64,000 nt of DNA from Vombatus ursinus (GCF_900497805.2 NW_020949602.1:8986298-9050297); one strand, 5' to 3'; counted from the first letter of the stretch, positions 10,735 through 21,345 are shown. Notes: generated by a model not told the origin, from the sequence alone. Made by a program: numbers and translations.

Positions 10735-10811
10735 ATATAGTTCCTGGCTCCCTGGAAAATGAGCTGAAATCCAAGTGGGAAAACCTGTTGGGCCCCGATT
10801 ATGAAGTAATG
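10735..10811 (+). CDS. PATJ: PATJ exon C: linker into PDZ4
   Basis: It begins mid-codon (G|AT = Asp) and reads [20 protein letters not shown] then PDYEVM, matching remembered human [20 protein letters not shown]. The acceptor is ACATCTAG. A second AG six bases downstream (ATATAG) is also in frame and would drop two residues, so two isoforms from a tandem acceptor are possible. The donor ATG|GTATGT is strong and the exon ends in phase 0. It leads into the first PDZ4 strand. Confidence 0.95.
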
Positions 10812-11689
10812 GTATGTTATTATCCTTCGATAAAATGTACTCAACGTCTGGCTTAATGTGAGGCTTGTAACGTAGTAATTAGGAGAAACAAGCACTTCTG
10901 GGAATGGCTTCCCTCCCCCCTCCAACCCCTTTCCTTGTATTGGAAATAACTGATTGGGAAAATCACAGTGGTTTGAGATGTGAGAACCGTTAGGAATAAA
11001 AAAAGAAGTCCAACTGCAAGTCCCAGTGGTTTACTTCATGTTGGAACAATTTAAGGCACAGTCGGCAGAACAGCGAGGGGGTGGCGGGTGCGGGGGAGTG
11101 CTTGCCTTTAAAGTTATCACATTCATCCGCTACTTAGAGCGGCTGGCATTTTGATGATTGTCTTTGCGATCTATCTGTTTTATTGGCCGCCAGTGTAGCT
11201 TGGGGTATTAGGCCTGTGTTTCACCCAGAATCTTAGACTTTTATGAGAAGAGTGAAGGAATGATGATGGAACAGGTTGGAGGTTGGTGGGGAGGGGAGTC
11301 GTTTAAGTTAGGTTGGAATTGTATGCGATTCCGGGCCCCTTGGATTTCCTTTTATCTGTTATTACAATCAAGGAAAGGATTTCTGGGAGAATCTTCCTGA
11401 TGGAAAAAAGTTTGACATTTAGAAAAGACTTAAGCTTGGCTTACAATAGCTTTTTGTGATGAAAAAAAATTCCCCTTAAACCTTTACTGATTTTTCCTTT
11501 CATATGTTTACACTTAAGCTAACAGTGGTAGAACGTTAGCGTATATAATAATGTTATACTATTGTAACATTAATATTATATTATGGCATTAGCATAATAA
11601 TGATATTTTCTTAGAATATAGAATAATCATGATCACTTGTGCTAATAGACTTTTGTTAGACTATATAATGATGATGAAGATGATAAGTG

Positions 11690-11945
11690 CCGTTTGTATA
11701 GTACCTACTATGTGCCACATACTGTGCTGAGTGCTTTACAGTTACTGTCTGATTTGATCTTCACAACAACCCTGGGTGGTAGGTGCTATTATCCTCATTT
11801 TACCGTTGAACAAACTGAGGCAGGCAGAGGTTGAGGGACTTGCCCAGGGTCACACAGCTATTAAGTATCTGGGGCTGGATTTGAACTCAGGTTCTCCTGA
11901 CTCCAGGCTCAGCACTCTTTGCCCTGTGGCACCATCTAGGCACAT
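11690..11945 (-). repeat. MIR/MAR1-type SINE
   Basis: GTACCTACTATGTGCCACAT, GGTAGGTGCTATTATCCTCA, GGGACTTGCCCAGGGTCACA and GATTTGAACTCAGGTTCTCC in antisense order. Confidence 0.9.
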
Positions 11946-11969
11946 TGTTTTTGTTGTTATATTATTTTT

Positions 11970-12215
11970 AAAAGCTAACTTTTACATGATGCTATAAGGT
12001 ATATAAAGTATTTTACATGCATTATCTCATTGGATCCTCACAACAATCCTGGGAGGTAGGTGCTATTATTATCCTCATTTTATAGTTTAGGAAACTGAGG
12101 CAGACAGTGATTAAGTGACTTGCTCAGCAACATACAGCTTTTAAGTGTCTGAGGCTGGATTTGAACTCAGGTCTTCCTGATTCCAGGTCTAATGTTCTTA
12201 CCCATGGACCACTGG
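11970..12215 (-). repeat. MIR/MAR1-type SINE
   Basis: CATTATCTCATTGGATCCTC, GGGAGGTAGGTGCTATTATT, GATTAAGTGACTTGCTCAGC and GATTTGAACTCAGGTCTTCC. It lies almost head to tail with the copy just upstream. Confidence 0.9.
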
Positions 12216-12380
12216 TGTCAGTGTCAGAGGATGTCAGAACTAGAAGTCTAGTTCAATCCATTATTTAAACAGAGTTGTAACTAGGGTGAGTGACTAGTGA
12301 TTTATCCCAGGGTGTCAGTTTTGGAGGGTTCTGACAATAGTTGCAGCCTCCTCAGTGGGTATAAACGACAGAGTTTAGAC

Positions 12381-12521
12381 CAGGGGTGGGGCCTTGAGGC
12401 CACATGTGACCTTCTAGATCCTCAAGCGTGGCCCCTGAATTGTTTGGATTCCGTCAAAGGGCCGCACTTGAGGACCTAGAGGGCCACATGTCGTCTTAAG
12501 GCTGCAGGTTCCCCACTCCTG
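12381..12521. mobile_element. hAT-type non-autonomous DNA transposon, 141 bp
   Basis: Long terminal inverted repeats begin CAGGGGTGGGGCCTTGAGGC and end GGTTCCCCACTCCTG. The arms share CCTCAAG and GGCCACATGT in opposite orientation. An 8-bp duplication, GTTTAGAC (12373-12380) and GTTTAGAG (12522-12529), is the expected hAT length. It has no coding capacity. Confidence 0.88.
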
Positions 12522-13044
12522 GTTTAGAGACTAGGTTACAAAAACAATTAGTTAAAATAGGAAGCTCCATCTGTTGGGCTGAGGTGAGGCCACCAGATGT
12601 GGTTCTCCACCTGCCAGGGGTTCCCTGCTGTAGCGTCCTTGAGCCAAAGGTCGTGGAGTTTCTGTCTCCACCTTCTGAGTCCCTGTCTTAGCTTTGCTCA
12701 ACCAAGGGTACGTCTGATGCTGTTTGACTCAGATAAAAACAATTGCATTTGTATTTTTAATAGCAAGGAGGCAAGAGAGATTAAGTTAATTGCTTTTGGT
12801 CACAGAGCTAGGAAGGAACAGATATGGACTAAACAGGCTTTTGAGTCCAGGTGTTTTCCTTATTTATCCTAACTCATAGAGAAAAGGGTGGAATTTATGT
12901 AAAATGTTTATGAAGTTCGGGTTTGAGTCTTGGGTCTGCTACTAGCTGACCTCAAAGGCCCCTTCTTATTCCAAGTCTCCAAACCAATGCCTTTAATGCC
13001 TGTGACCCCAAATACTTCAATTCTTTTCTCTAGGCCTTAGTTAG

Positions 13045-13095
13045 GCCTGACGTCAAGAAAAACTTCTTAGCAAAGAGAACTGGCCAGAAGGCACT
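13045..13095 (+). repeat. CR1-type LINE fragment
   Basis: CCTGACGTCAAGAAAAACTT then CTTAGCAAAGAGAACTGGCC resembles the better copy at 33770-34095. Confidence 0.5.
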
Positions 13096-13099
13096 CCAT

Positions 13100-13215
13100 C
13101 AATCAGTCAGTAAACATTAAGCCCCTTCTATGTGCCAGGCACTGTGCTAAGCGCTGGGGATCCAGAAAGAGGCAAAGGATAGTTCTGGAACTTACTGTCT
13201 AACAGGAAGACAACA
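13100..13215 (+). repeat. L3-type LINE 3'-end fragment
   Basis: CATTAAGCCCCTTCTATGTG, CCAGGCACTGTGCTAAGCGC and TGGGGATCCAGAAAGAGGCA. Confidence 0.8.
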
Positions 13216-13314
13216 CGCACATGAATGAATGGGCTGCTTCGGGGAGAAGTGTGTTCTCCTTTCCAAGAGGTCTTCTGGGCCAAGGCTGGATGGTCACTTG
13301 CCAGGGATGTTACT

Positions 13315-13420
13315 ATCATTTCACCAACCTGGGCCTCGGTTTCCTCGTCTGTAAAATGAGGGAGTTGGACGGTCTGGCCTCTGAGGTCTCTTCTGGCTCA
13401 GAGCCTAAGACTTCGAGGTT
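13315..13420 (+). repeat. MIR-type SINE, 3' half
   Basis: GGCCTCGGTTTCCTCGTCTG, TAAAATGAGGGAGTTGGACG and CTGAGGTCTCTTCTGGCTCA. Confidence 0.8.
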
Positions 13421-14017
13421 TCTTTAGCCTCTCAGATTTTGGGGACTCTTTTTTAGGAGTCTCTCAGGACCTGCAGGCTTGTTTTCTCATTTACTGCTCC
13501 CCCCACCCAATTTAACCAACACCCAATAAGATAAACATTTCTGTGTATATAGTGGGACCAAATGAAGGATTGCACTTGAAACTACAAATTTGTATTAGGA
13601 ATTTCTTTTCCTTTTTAAATATATAATAAATCTACTTGTTATTTTACAAAACTTTCCTGCTTTTCTGGGTTTCCTATTGACCTTCATCCTAATTTCTTTG
13701 CATTTTAAAAAAAGTGCTTCAGTGACCCTCTTTTCTTATTTTTGTTTTTCAATTTCGGCAACCCTCTCCCTGGCCCCTTCTCCTTCCTCACCCTCAAGTG
13801 GAGAAAAGTAAAAATAAATCCTTGTGTCAACTATGTCCGGTCAAGCAGAATAAAGAAGCCATCCATTGGCTGCGTCTGAAAATGTGTATCTCCTTCTGCC
13901 GTGGAGGTCATCCCCTCTCTGATCAGAAGATGTGGCTAGTGGGTTTCATCATCTAGCCTTTGGAATTATGGCTGGTTATTGTATCAAGAAGAGTTACATT
14001 GTCTTTCAGTTTGTTTG

Positions 14018-14165
14018 GTTTTTTTTTGTGGCTAGGCAGTGGGGTTAGGTGACTCACCCAGGGTCACACAGCTAGTAAGTGTTATGTGTCTGAGGCCAGA
14101 TCTGAACTCAGGTCTTCCTGAATCCAGTGCCGGTGCTCTATCCACTGCACCACCTAGCTGCCCCC
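14018..14165 (-). repeat. WSINE-type tRNA-SINE inside L1
   Basis: Full length: T-run, GGCTAGGCAGTGGGGTTAGG, GTCACACAGCTAGTAAGTGT, GGCCAGATCTGAACTCAGGT and CACCACCTAGCTGCCCC. Confidence 0.92.
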
Positions 14166-14263
14166 AGAGTTTTTTCTTTACAAGGTTTTGTTACTATACA
14201 CATTATCTTCGCAGTTCTGCTCACTTCACTGTGAATCTGTTCATATGAGTCTTCCCTAAAACC

Positions 14264-14695
14264 CCCAGCTAGGTGGAGCAGTGGAGAAATCACTGACCCT
14301 GGAATCAGGAAGACCTGAGTTCAAATGTGACCTCAGACATTTACTAACAGTATTATCCTGCACAAGTCACTTGACTTCTTTCTGCCTGCCTCAGTTTCCT
14401 CATAGCACCCACCTTCCAGAATTGTGAGGATTAAATGGATATTTGTCAATCACTTTTTAAACCTTAAAGCATGATATATTAGTACTCCTTTTTAAATTAT
14501 CTGATTTTTTTCTCCTGGTTGGCCATTCTCTTACTGCTGCCTTCCCAGACTGTCTGAGCCTCAGTTTCCTCTTCTTCAAAATGGGGATTAAAAATAACAC
14601 TTATGTCCCAGGGTTGCTGTGAGGATCAAATGAGATAATTTATATTTGTAAACCTTCAAGCTCTATATGCATGCTAGCTATTAGTATTTTTCTTA
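14264..14695 (+). repeat. MAR1/MIR-type SINEs (two adjoining) inside L1
   Basis: The first starts CAGCTAGGTGGAGCAGTGGA and runs through GACCTGAGTTCAAATGTGAC and CCTCAGTTTCCTCATAGCAC. A second MIR 3' part (CCTCAGTTTCCTCTTCTTCA, GGGTTGCTGTGAGGATCAAA) occupies 14552-14695. Confidence 0.82.
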
Positions 14696-14939
14696 TTGTG
14701 CAAAGATATTTCCTTACATTCATATACTCTAAGTTGTTCAGCCACTTTCCCAATCAATAGGCATAATCTTAATTTTTCCAAGTTTTTTATTATCTATAAT
14801 ACAAGTGGCTATAAATACTTTTGTGTATAGAAGTCCTTTTCCTCTTTGATCTCTGTACAGAGATCAGTTGTATCTCTGGGTCAAGTGGAATGCACAGTTT
14901 AGTGACTTTGGGGGTAATTCCAAAGATTTTATAATTCTT

Positions 14940-14942
<3 letters not shown>

Positions 14943-14972
<30 letters not shown>
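14943..14972. repeat. (AC)n microsatellite
   Basis: About 15 perfect AC units. It follows directly on the end of the L1 piece. Confidence 0.97.
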
Positions 14973-14978
<6 letters not shown>

Positions 14979-15200
14979 ATTTACCTTCTTCTGTTCAACT
15001 TTTGAGCAGATTGGAAATCTGTAATAAGTTATACACTGTGAGATAGAAGAAGCCTGGGAATACAGTTCAGGAGGCAGGGGCATTGGGCATCTGTGTCTTG
15101 GCTGCGCTACTAATTTGCTGTTTGATCTTGAGGGAAATCATCTTCCTTCTCTAGGCTTGTTTTGTCTCATTTGTAAAATGAGAGAGTTGTATTAGACTGG

Positions 15201-15552
15201 TGTCCTAAACTTTCTTTGTATCCTAGACCCCTGGGCCTCTTTGTTGATTTGGTAATTCCCATGGACTCTTTCATGTTTTTGAATGCATAAAATAAAATAA
15301 CATAGTCTTATGAAGGAAACATCATATTGAAATACCAATATTTTATTTCTTTTGAAATCTTTTTCATTTTTTTTTTTTGGTTAGGCAGTGGGGTTAAGTG
15401 ACTTGCCCAGGGTCACACAGCTAATAAGTGTCAAGTGTCTGAGGCCGGATTTGAACTCAGGTCCTCCTGACTTCAGAACCAGAGCTCTATCTACTGCACC
15501 ACCTAGCTGCCCTGAAATGCCATTATTTTAAAAAGTTTTGGGGCCCCAGGTA
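15201..15552 (+). mobile_element. hAT-type DNA-transposon remnant carrying a SINE
   Basis: TGTCCTAAACTTTCTTTGTA then TGCATAAAATAAAATAACAT and, after the SINE, GGGGCCCCAGGTAAGAATCT resemble the ancient mammalian hAT elements ending GGTTAAGAACCCCTG. The ends are decayed, so the exact borders are uncertain. Confidence 0.6.
15366..15513 (-). repeat. WSINE-type tRNA-SINE, innermost of a nest
   Basis: T-run, GTTAAGTGACTTGCCCAGGG, GAGGCCGGATTTGAACTCAG and CACCACCTAGCTGCCC. Confidence 0.92.
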
Positions 15553-15889
15553 AGAATCTCTGGACTAAAGGATCTCTAAGGTATCTCCTAGCTCCAAGAT
15601 TCTGTGGGCATTAAAAAAAAAAAAAGGTAAATGGAAATCACCCTTTTGGGATACATTTGCTTTTTGCCATCAATTTCTCTTTGCTGTCATGTCTGGCATT
15701 TGGGATATATTGAGCCCTTTCAGAGAGATTAGACTAGGTGCAGGGTAATTAACCAGGTCAGATGGTGTCCCTAGCACATGGAGGCTTCCCAGGGTATTTG
15801 ATCAGATAGCTTGGGATAAGAGATAGTTGTGTTTTGTTTGGTTTTGTTCTTAAAAGTATTTAACATTTTTAAATTCCTAAACTCTCCAG

Positions 15890-15946
15890 GTTGTCACTTT
15901 GGATACACAGATTGTTGATGATGCTGAGTTACAGAAATTTTCAAAG
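15890..15946 (+). CDS. PATJ: PATJ exon D: PDZ4 N-terminal extension
   Basis: Nineteen codons, VVTLDTQIVDDAELQKFSK, match remembered human VATLDTQIADDAELQKYSK almost residue for residue. The exon is phase 0 at both ends, with acceptor ACTCTCCAG and donor AAG|GTAAGC, both strong. At 57 nt it is the shortest exon here. It encodes the stretch just ahead of the PDZ4 carboxylate-binding loop. Confidence 0.96.
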
Positions 15947-16074
15947 GTAAGCATTATTTGTAATATAAACCTTAAAAAAAATTGTTTTAAATCTTTAAAG
16001 CTTTTCCTAAAATATTGGAAGAATCCCTGCTGATGAGACTCCTTGTTGTGATGTATTTCCGTATTCTAATTTTT

Positions 16075-16282
16075 TCCAGTCCTCTTCTGCCTGGATTACC
16101 TTCAATTTCACCCGTATGCATCATATGTCTTTTATCTACCTATTTATATGATGTTGCCCTCCTTAGAATGTCAGCTCCTTGAGGGCAGGACTGTTGTTGC
16201 ATTTCTTTCTGTTCCAAGTGCTTAGTATAGGGCCTTGCACGAGCTGTTGGTGTTTAATAAGTTCTTGTTGACTTTTTTTTTT
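16075..16282 (+). repeat. L2 LINE 3' end
   Basis: TTCTGCCTGGATTACCTTCA, AGAATGTCAGCTCCTTGAGG, GCAGGACTGTTGTTGCATTT and TGTTTAATAAGTTCTTGTTG. Confidence 0.85.
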
Positions 16283-16529
16283 TTTAGCAAGTCCTATGAC
16301 TCCCAATTGTTTTTAAGTTAGTTATTTCTGAATATAGGTGTTCTCCCCCTTTTCTCCTCTAGAACTGAAACCTGGCTTGAAACAAAACAAAACTTGTCAG
16401 CATAAACAATTAATAGAGTGACTTTATCTGATAGAATAGGCAACAATTCTCTGAAATAGTGCCCTGTTTATCTTCCTAAATAAAGGAGGAATATTTCATG
16501 ATTGATTCTCTTGAAATCATATTTTTTCT

Positions 16530-18165
16530 TTTAAAAATGTAATTAAATTTTTAAAAATTAAATTTTATTTTTTTCAGTCATTGAAAATCTATCTTCTATC
16601 CTTTTTATCTATTTCCCTTCTCCTAATTCCCTCCATGAGAACAAAACCAAAACCCCTATTATAAATACATATAGTCAAGCAAAACAGATAAGATATAGAG
16701 GGAACTGATTGAAATTTATAAGAATCAGAGCCATTCCCCAGTCAAAGAATATGAAAAATCAGTTTTCAGAGGAAGAAATTTAGGCAAGAAAAGCTATATG
16801 AAAAAAAATGCTCTAAGTTACTAATAATTAGAAATGCAACTTAAAATAACTCTATGTTCCCCCCCCCCCCCACCACATGCATCAGATTGAGTCACCTTTC
16901 TGTCAGGAAGTAGGGAGGATGTTTGTTTCTGGAACTGTGGTTGATCAGAGGGATAAAGTCTTTGAAAGTAGTATTTTTTTTTTCTGTGTTGCCACTATAT
17001 ATTCTTCTCTTGGTTCTGTTCATTTCACTCTGCTTCAGGTTATATAAATCCTCCTAGATTCCTCTGAAGCAACATTCTTCTTCATTCCTTCATCATTTCA
17101 CAATAATGGTCACCTCTTTAGTTTCCAAATCTTTGCCACTGGAAAAAGATCTTTAAATATCTCTGTACATTTTTCTTCTCTCTTTTATGGGGGGGATATT
17201 GAAATAATATTGGTGTCACTGGGTCTGAAAGCAGGCACTATTTAATAAAAAGTGGTTATACTAATTCACAGATCCACAAAGAATATATCTATGTATGTAT
17301 CTTTTTCTGTATTTCCTCCATGTCCCAGTTTCTGATTTTATCACCTTTGTCAATCTGATGCATGTGCAGTGGGACCACATAAATTGCATTTCTAATTATT
17401 AGTTATTTAGAGCACTTTTTCATATGGCTTTTGATTGCATGAATTTCTTCCTTTGAAGACTGGTTGTTCCTATTCTTTGATCATTTATCAATTGGGGAAT
17501 GGCTTTTATTCTTATGGATTCAAATCAGTTCCCTATATATCTTAGGAAGAAGAAATTATTAAAGGAATGTGTTGCAAAGATTTTCCCCTCTTGACCAGCT
17601 TCACTTCTGATTTTATCTTCATTGATTTTGTTTAGGCAAAAATTTTAATTTAATATAATAAAAAAAAATTAACTCCTTTGATCTTTATCTTGTTTGGTCA
17701 TGAATTTCTCTTATCTAGAGATTGCTCATCTAATTGGTTTATGATGTCAGCTTTTGTTTCTAAATCATGTACCTATCTGGAGCCTATCTTGATGTATGCT
17801 GTGTCATATTGATATAGATCTAATTTCTGCCAGATTGCGTTCCAGTTTTCCTAATAGTTTTTACTTTTTTTAAAAAATATATTGAATTCTTACCCTCAAA
17901 AGCTGGGATCTTTGTGATTATCAAATATTAGGCTTCTATGCTTATTTGCTTCAATATATTTTATGCCTAATCTCTTCCCTTTATCACCCTTTCTGATTCT
18001 TGCACAGTACCAAATTGCTTTGTTGATTACTGTTTTATAATATAGTTTGAAATCTGGTACTTGTAGGCCCCCTTTCTTCCTATTTTATTCCACTATTTTC
18101 TGCAGGATTCTAGACCAATTTTGTTCCTCTAGATGAACTGTGAACCATATACGCTTATTTTTTTA
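16530..18165 (-). repeat. L1 LINE, 3' portion, antisense, with internal inversion
   Basis: In antisense it shows the 3' UTR at 16545-16690 (ATAGTCAAGCAAAACAG) and the ORF2 end, with landmarks GTTCATTTCACTCTGCTTCA, ATCAATTGGGGAATGGCTTT, TTCCCTATATATCTTAGGAA and TTATAATATAGTTTGAAATC. Bases 16686-16895 instead run in the sense direction and repeat the segment present in antisense at 17345-17550. It is 5'-truncated and heavily mutated. Confidence 0.85.
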
Positions 18166-18420
18166 CAATTAGACTTTGGCTTCATTTTTATATTCTTTTC
18201 AATTACATTATTACAATCATTATGTATTTTATTTTTCTGATTTTCCTTATTTCATTCAACCATGTAAACACATCTTCCCATATTTTTCTGAATTTCTCAT
18301 GCTTGTCATTTCTTATGTCCACTCCCCCCACCCCAAATCAGTTCTAATCATATACCACAGTTTATTTTCAGCTATTCCCTAATCAATGAACCACTTACTT
18401 TCTTTCCAGGTCATTATTCT
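18166..18420 (-). repeat. L1 LINE 3' fragment, second copy
   Basis: CATCTTCCCATATTTTTCTG, AATTTCTCATGCTTGTCATT, TACCACAGTTTATTTTCAGC and TATTCCCTAATCAATGAACC restart the L1 antisense order, so this is a separate copy from the one ending at 18165. Confidence 0.75.
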
Positions 18421-18424
18421 TAGG

Positions 18425-18565
18425 TTGTGGTTCTTTCTTATAGATTATAAGTTCCTTGAGGACAAGGGCTGTTTTCTTTTTTCTTTATATTTCCAGTGCC
18501 TAGCACAATGCTTGACCCATGGTAGGCACTTAATAAATACTTGTTGATTGATTTATTATAAAAAA
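18425..18565 (+). repeat. L2 LINE 3' end
   Basis: ATTATAAGTTCCTTGAGGAC, CCAGTGCCTAGCACAATGCT and GGCACTTAATAAATACTTGT plus TGATTGATT. Confidence 0.85.
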
Positions 18566-18690
18566 TGCTGGTATGATGATTTCAGTATACAACATAGGTT
18601 TAGATGACTTTATCTCTATAACCTACCAAAATATTTGTATATATATATTACCAAAAGAGTTATAAGAGAACTTTTTGTGGTAACAGATCA

Positions 18691-18714
18691 ATATCTATCT
18701 ATCTATCTATCTAC
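18691..18714. repeat. (ATCT)n microsatellite
   Basis: About six units of ATCT after GATCAAT. Confidence 0.9.
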
Positions 18715-19394
18715 ATATAGCATGTATGTCTTTCAGAGTCTTAAGTGTTTGTTGAGATGTTAAGAACAAATGTCAAAACAAAAGACTTTCTAAAACTAGG
18801 AACATTGCAGGTGAATGATGTAGGAGCCCAGCCTTCCAGAAGTAGAGGGGGAGCAGCTCAATTTTTTACTTTGATTACCTGCCCTCCACTGCAGAGGTAG
18901 TGTCATTATGAGTTTTGATTTCATTCTTTAAATTATTTTATTTGGCATCTTGTAGAAATTTTAAACCTAATTCCAAGTTCCAAATATTTAAACATAAATC
19001 CATTGTGGACCAGATGTTGACATGCTATAAGCCAGCCACAATCTGAGTCATGGAATTGGGTATACTTCCAAAAACTTATTTTGGTTGCTTTTGTAACTAG
19101 CAACCAAAAGCAGGAGTTAAGCACTGAGTTTTTCCTCTTGGTAATTTCAAATTAACCAGATTGTAAATTCTATGTCATTCTCTGTAACCAGAGAATCAGA
19201 GGCCACAGGGATGGAAAAGCCCTCTAGGTTGGAAAATTTTATTTTACCACCAGTGGGAGTAGCAAATGGAGACTTTGTTTTCTGCCAATGTTTTAGAAAC
19301 AAATCATATTGTTATAATTCAGTGGAACTAATAGGTAGAACTGGGCTTGATCTCATGTGCTTCCATGTTGATAGTAGAATGAACAGTAGATATA

Positions 19395-19505
19395 GACATG
19401 GAAGACCTGTGTGTATGGTTTTTCATAACCTAGTGAGCTTCTCTAAAGGCCCAGTTTACTCATCTATAAAATGGGGATATTTGTGCCCACCTCAGAGAGT
19501 CATTT
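19395..19505 (+). repeat. MIR-type SINE
   Basis: GGCCCAGTTTACTCATCTAT, AAAATGGGGATATTTGTGCC and CACCTCAGAGAGTC. Confidence 0.7.
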
Positions 19506-19825
19506 TTTTCTAATTAATATTTTTCAGTTATCAAGCATTTAATTTGCCTCTCTCTTACCTCTTCCCACACCACTTGAAAGAAAGAAAAAAAAACAAAACC
19601 CTGGTGATATCATCATAATCAAGAAAACCAAATTCCCATGTTGATCATTGCAGTATCATCATATGTTTCATTCTGCTAATGTCTATTACCTTTCTGTCAA
19701 GAGGTGGGTAGCATTCTTCGTCTAGAATCATGACTGATGATTAGGTTGATTCAAAATTCCTAAGTTTTTCCAAATTTGTTTTTTTTTACAATGTTTCTGT
19801 TTTTGTATAAATTGTCTTTCAAGTT
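19506..19825 (-). repeat. L1 LINE 3' end, antisense
   Basis: TTTCAGTTATCAAGCATTTA, CCTTTCTGTCAAGAGGTGGG, TAGCATTCTTCGTCTAGAAT and CATGACTGATGATTAGG follow the L1 3' UTR antisense order. Confidence 0.8.
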
Positions 19826-19950
19826 CTTCTCAGTTTTCTCATTTGCAAATTAGGAATATTATCCCTCTCTGTGACCACCTCAGAGGCTTCTTTTAAAGGG
19901 TGAATTTGATACCACATATGTAAAAGCTTTGAAAATTGTAAAACACAGAT
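19826..19950 (+). repeat. MIR-type SINE, 3' half
   Basis: CTCAGTTTTCTCATTTGCAA, GTGACCACCTCAGAGGCTTC and ATATGTAAAAGCTTTGAAAA. Confidence 0.65.
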
Positions 19951-20799
19951 ATTAATACTAAAAATTAAGTGTTTTCTATCTATAAGATGTTTATAGAGAC
20001 ATATTTGACCCTTCCCTCCATTTAGCATCTGTCAGGATATGATAATCTTCCCCAGTTATGTATGTGGAAGGTATTTGTGGTTTAGAAGATAATCCTATAG
20101 AGGTTTCCCCCCTTCCCCCACCTTTTTTTTTTTCCTCCTAGGCATTATTCTTGCAATTTAGGTAGCTTTCTCCAGAGGTGGATATCCAACAGGGAAGAAG
20201 GGATATGCCACACAATCCAGTAAGCTACTAATTTTTGACAAGGATGAAAGTTTTTACTAAAATAAAAAAGCATAGCAATTAACTTTGATCTACCAGTTAT
20301 TAAATGCATATGTAAAGGAGGGAGCCATTTAGAATAAAATAGCTTGCAAACATATAAATAACATTTAGCACTTTCTTTGCATAATTTCAATTGTTCTAAT
20401 CCCTATATAAATTAATCTTGGTTTTCATGACAAAAATAAAGATGAAAACAATTTCTGACTTATTCTGAACTTTTTTTCTTAGAATGAGAAGCTATCTGGG
20501 ACTTAGGAGCAACTTTGTACTTGGCTCTTGGGTTTTGGGTCTTCATGACAGTTTTGCATCAAAATCCCTTTTAGTTGAATTTCAAATGCTTTTGCTCTAA
20601 TGAGCAGGATTGACTTTAAAAAAAATTAAAATTTTTTTTTGTTACTCTAAATTTGACAAATACCAATACATTTGAGAATTTCCATATACAAAAAACAAAA
20701 AAAAAAAGAGGAGAGGGAATTGTGCTTGAAAATATGGGAAAGTATATACCATATTCAACATGTTATTTTTAAAACCATCCTTCTTTACATGTGCATTAT

Positions 20800-21345
20800 A
20801 TTATTTTAAAATGCATTTTTATTGATGTCTTTTGTTTTTCACCTCACCTATACTTCCTGGTGTCCCCTTCCCCTGTTTCCCTGGAGAGCCACCTCTTACT
20901 ATAAAAAAAGAAAAAATATATAGTTCAGCAAAACACAATGAAAAAGTCTGATCTCATTATACTATTCTACATTCATTGTGCTCTGCTTCTACCAGGAAAG
21001 GAGGGAGGCCCCTTTCATGCTCCTTCTTTGGGGGCTAACCTTGTTCATTGTATTTTCACAGCATTTTTTTCTGTTTTTCAGTTGTCCTTTCCATTCACAT
21101 TATTTCAGTCTTTGTGTGTACTGTTTTCCTGGTTCTAATTGTTTCACTTTGCTCCAGTTTGTATAAATCTTCCCATGTTTCTCTGTATTCTTCATATTTG
21201 TTGTTTCTGGTTACATAGTAAGATTACATCACGTTGATAAACAACTTCTTAGGTTGTGATTCCCTAGCTGTGTGGCAAAAGTTGTTTGCTACCACAGAAA
21301 ATACTGGTCTACTGTAAATATTTGAATGAATTGGAGAGTTTTCTT
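20800..21345 (-). repeat. L1 LINE 3' end, antisense, different subfamily
   Basis: TTTTATTGATGTCTTTTGTT, TTCCCTGGAGAGCCACCTCT, CTCCTTCTTTGGGGGCTAAC and TTTGTATAAATCTTCCCATG. The 3' UTR differs from the other L1 ends here, so it is another subfamily. Confidence 0.78.

Larger units (their letters stand above)
13735..14935 (-). repeat. L1 LINE 3' end, split by SINEs
   Basis: Antisense L1 3' UTR and 3' ORF2 sequence runs 13735-14017, resumes at 14166-14262 and again at 14695-14935. Landmarks are TTCGCAGTTCTGCTCACTTC, CAGCCACTTTCCCAATCAAT and CTTTTCCTCTTTGATCTCTG. The three pieces are collinear in one element. Confidence 0.8.
15075..15610 (+). repeat. MIR-type SINE split by a hAT fragment
   Basis: MIR sequence 15075-15200 (TTTGTCTCATTTGTAAAATG, GAGAGAGTTGTATTAGACTG) resumes after 15550 (GGACTAAAGGATCTCTAAGG, TATCTCCTAGCTCCAAGATT). 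The halves are collinear and the intervening DNA is a different element. Confidence 0.75.
10812..15889 (+). other. PATJ intron 3
   Basis: GT-AG intron of 5.1 kb. 10812-11690 contains no repeat I can name, and 11040-11390 is a compact non-repetitive block discussed as a possible regulatory element. 12530-13040 and 13430-13735 also look unique. The rest is repeats. Confidence 0.85.

Noticed and set aside
14039-14248. Recurring short frame 'CLRPDLNSGLPES' and its relatives at 24791, 29258, 50743 and 56953
   Set aside because: The same peptide recurs because each lies in a WSINE copy; it is not a gene family.
19172-19513. 113-codon frame on the + strand
   Set aside because: It runs from unique intron sequence into a MIR fragment and has no recognisable domain.
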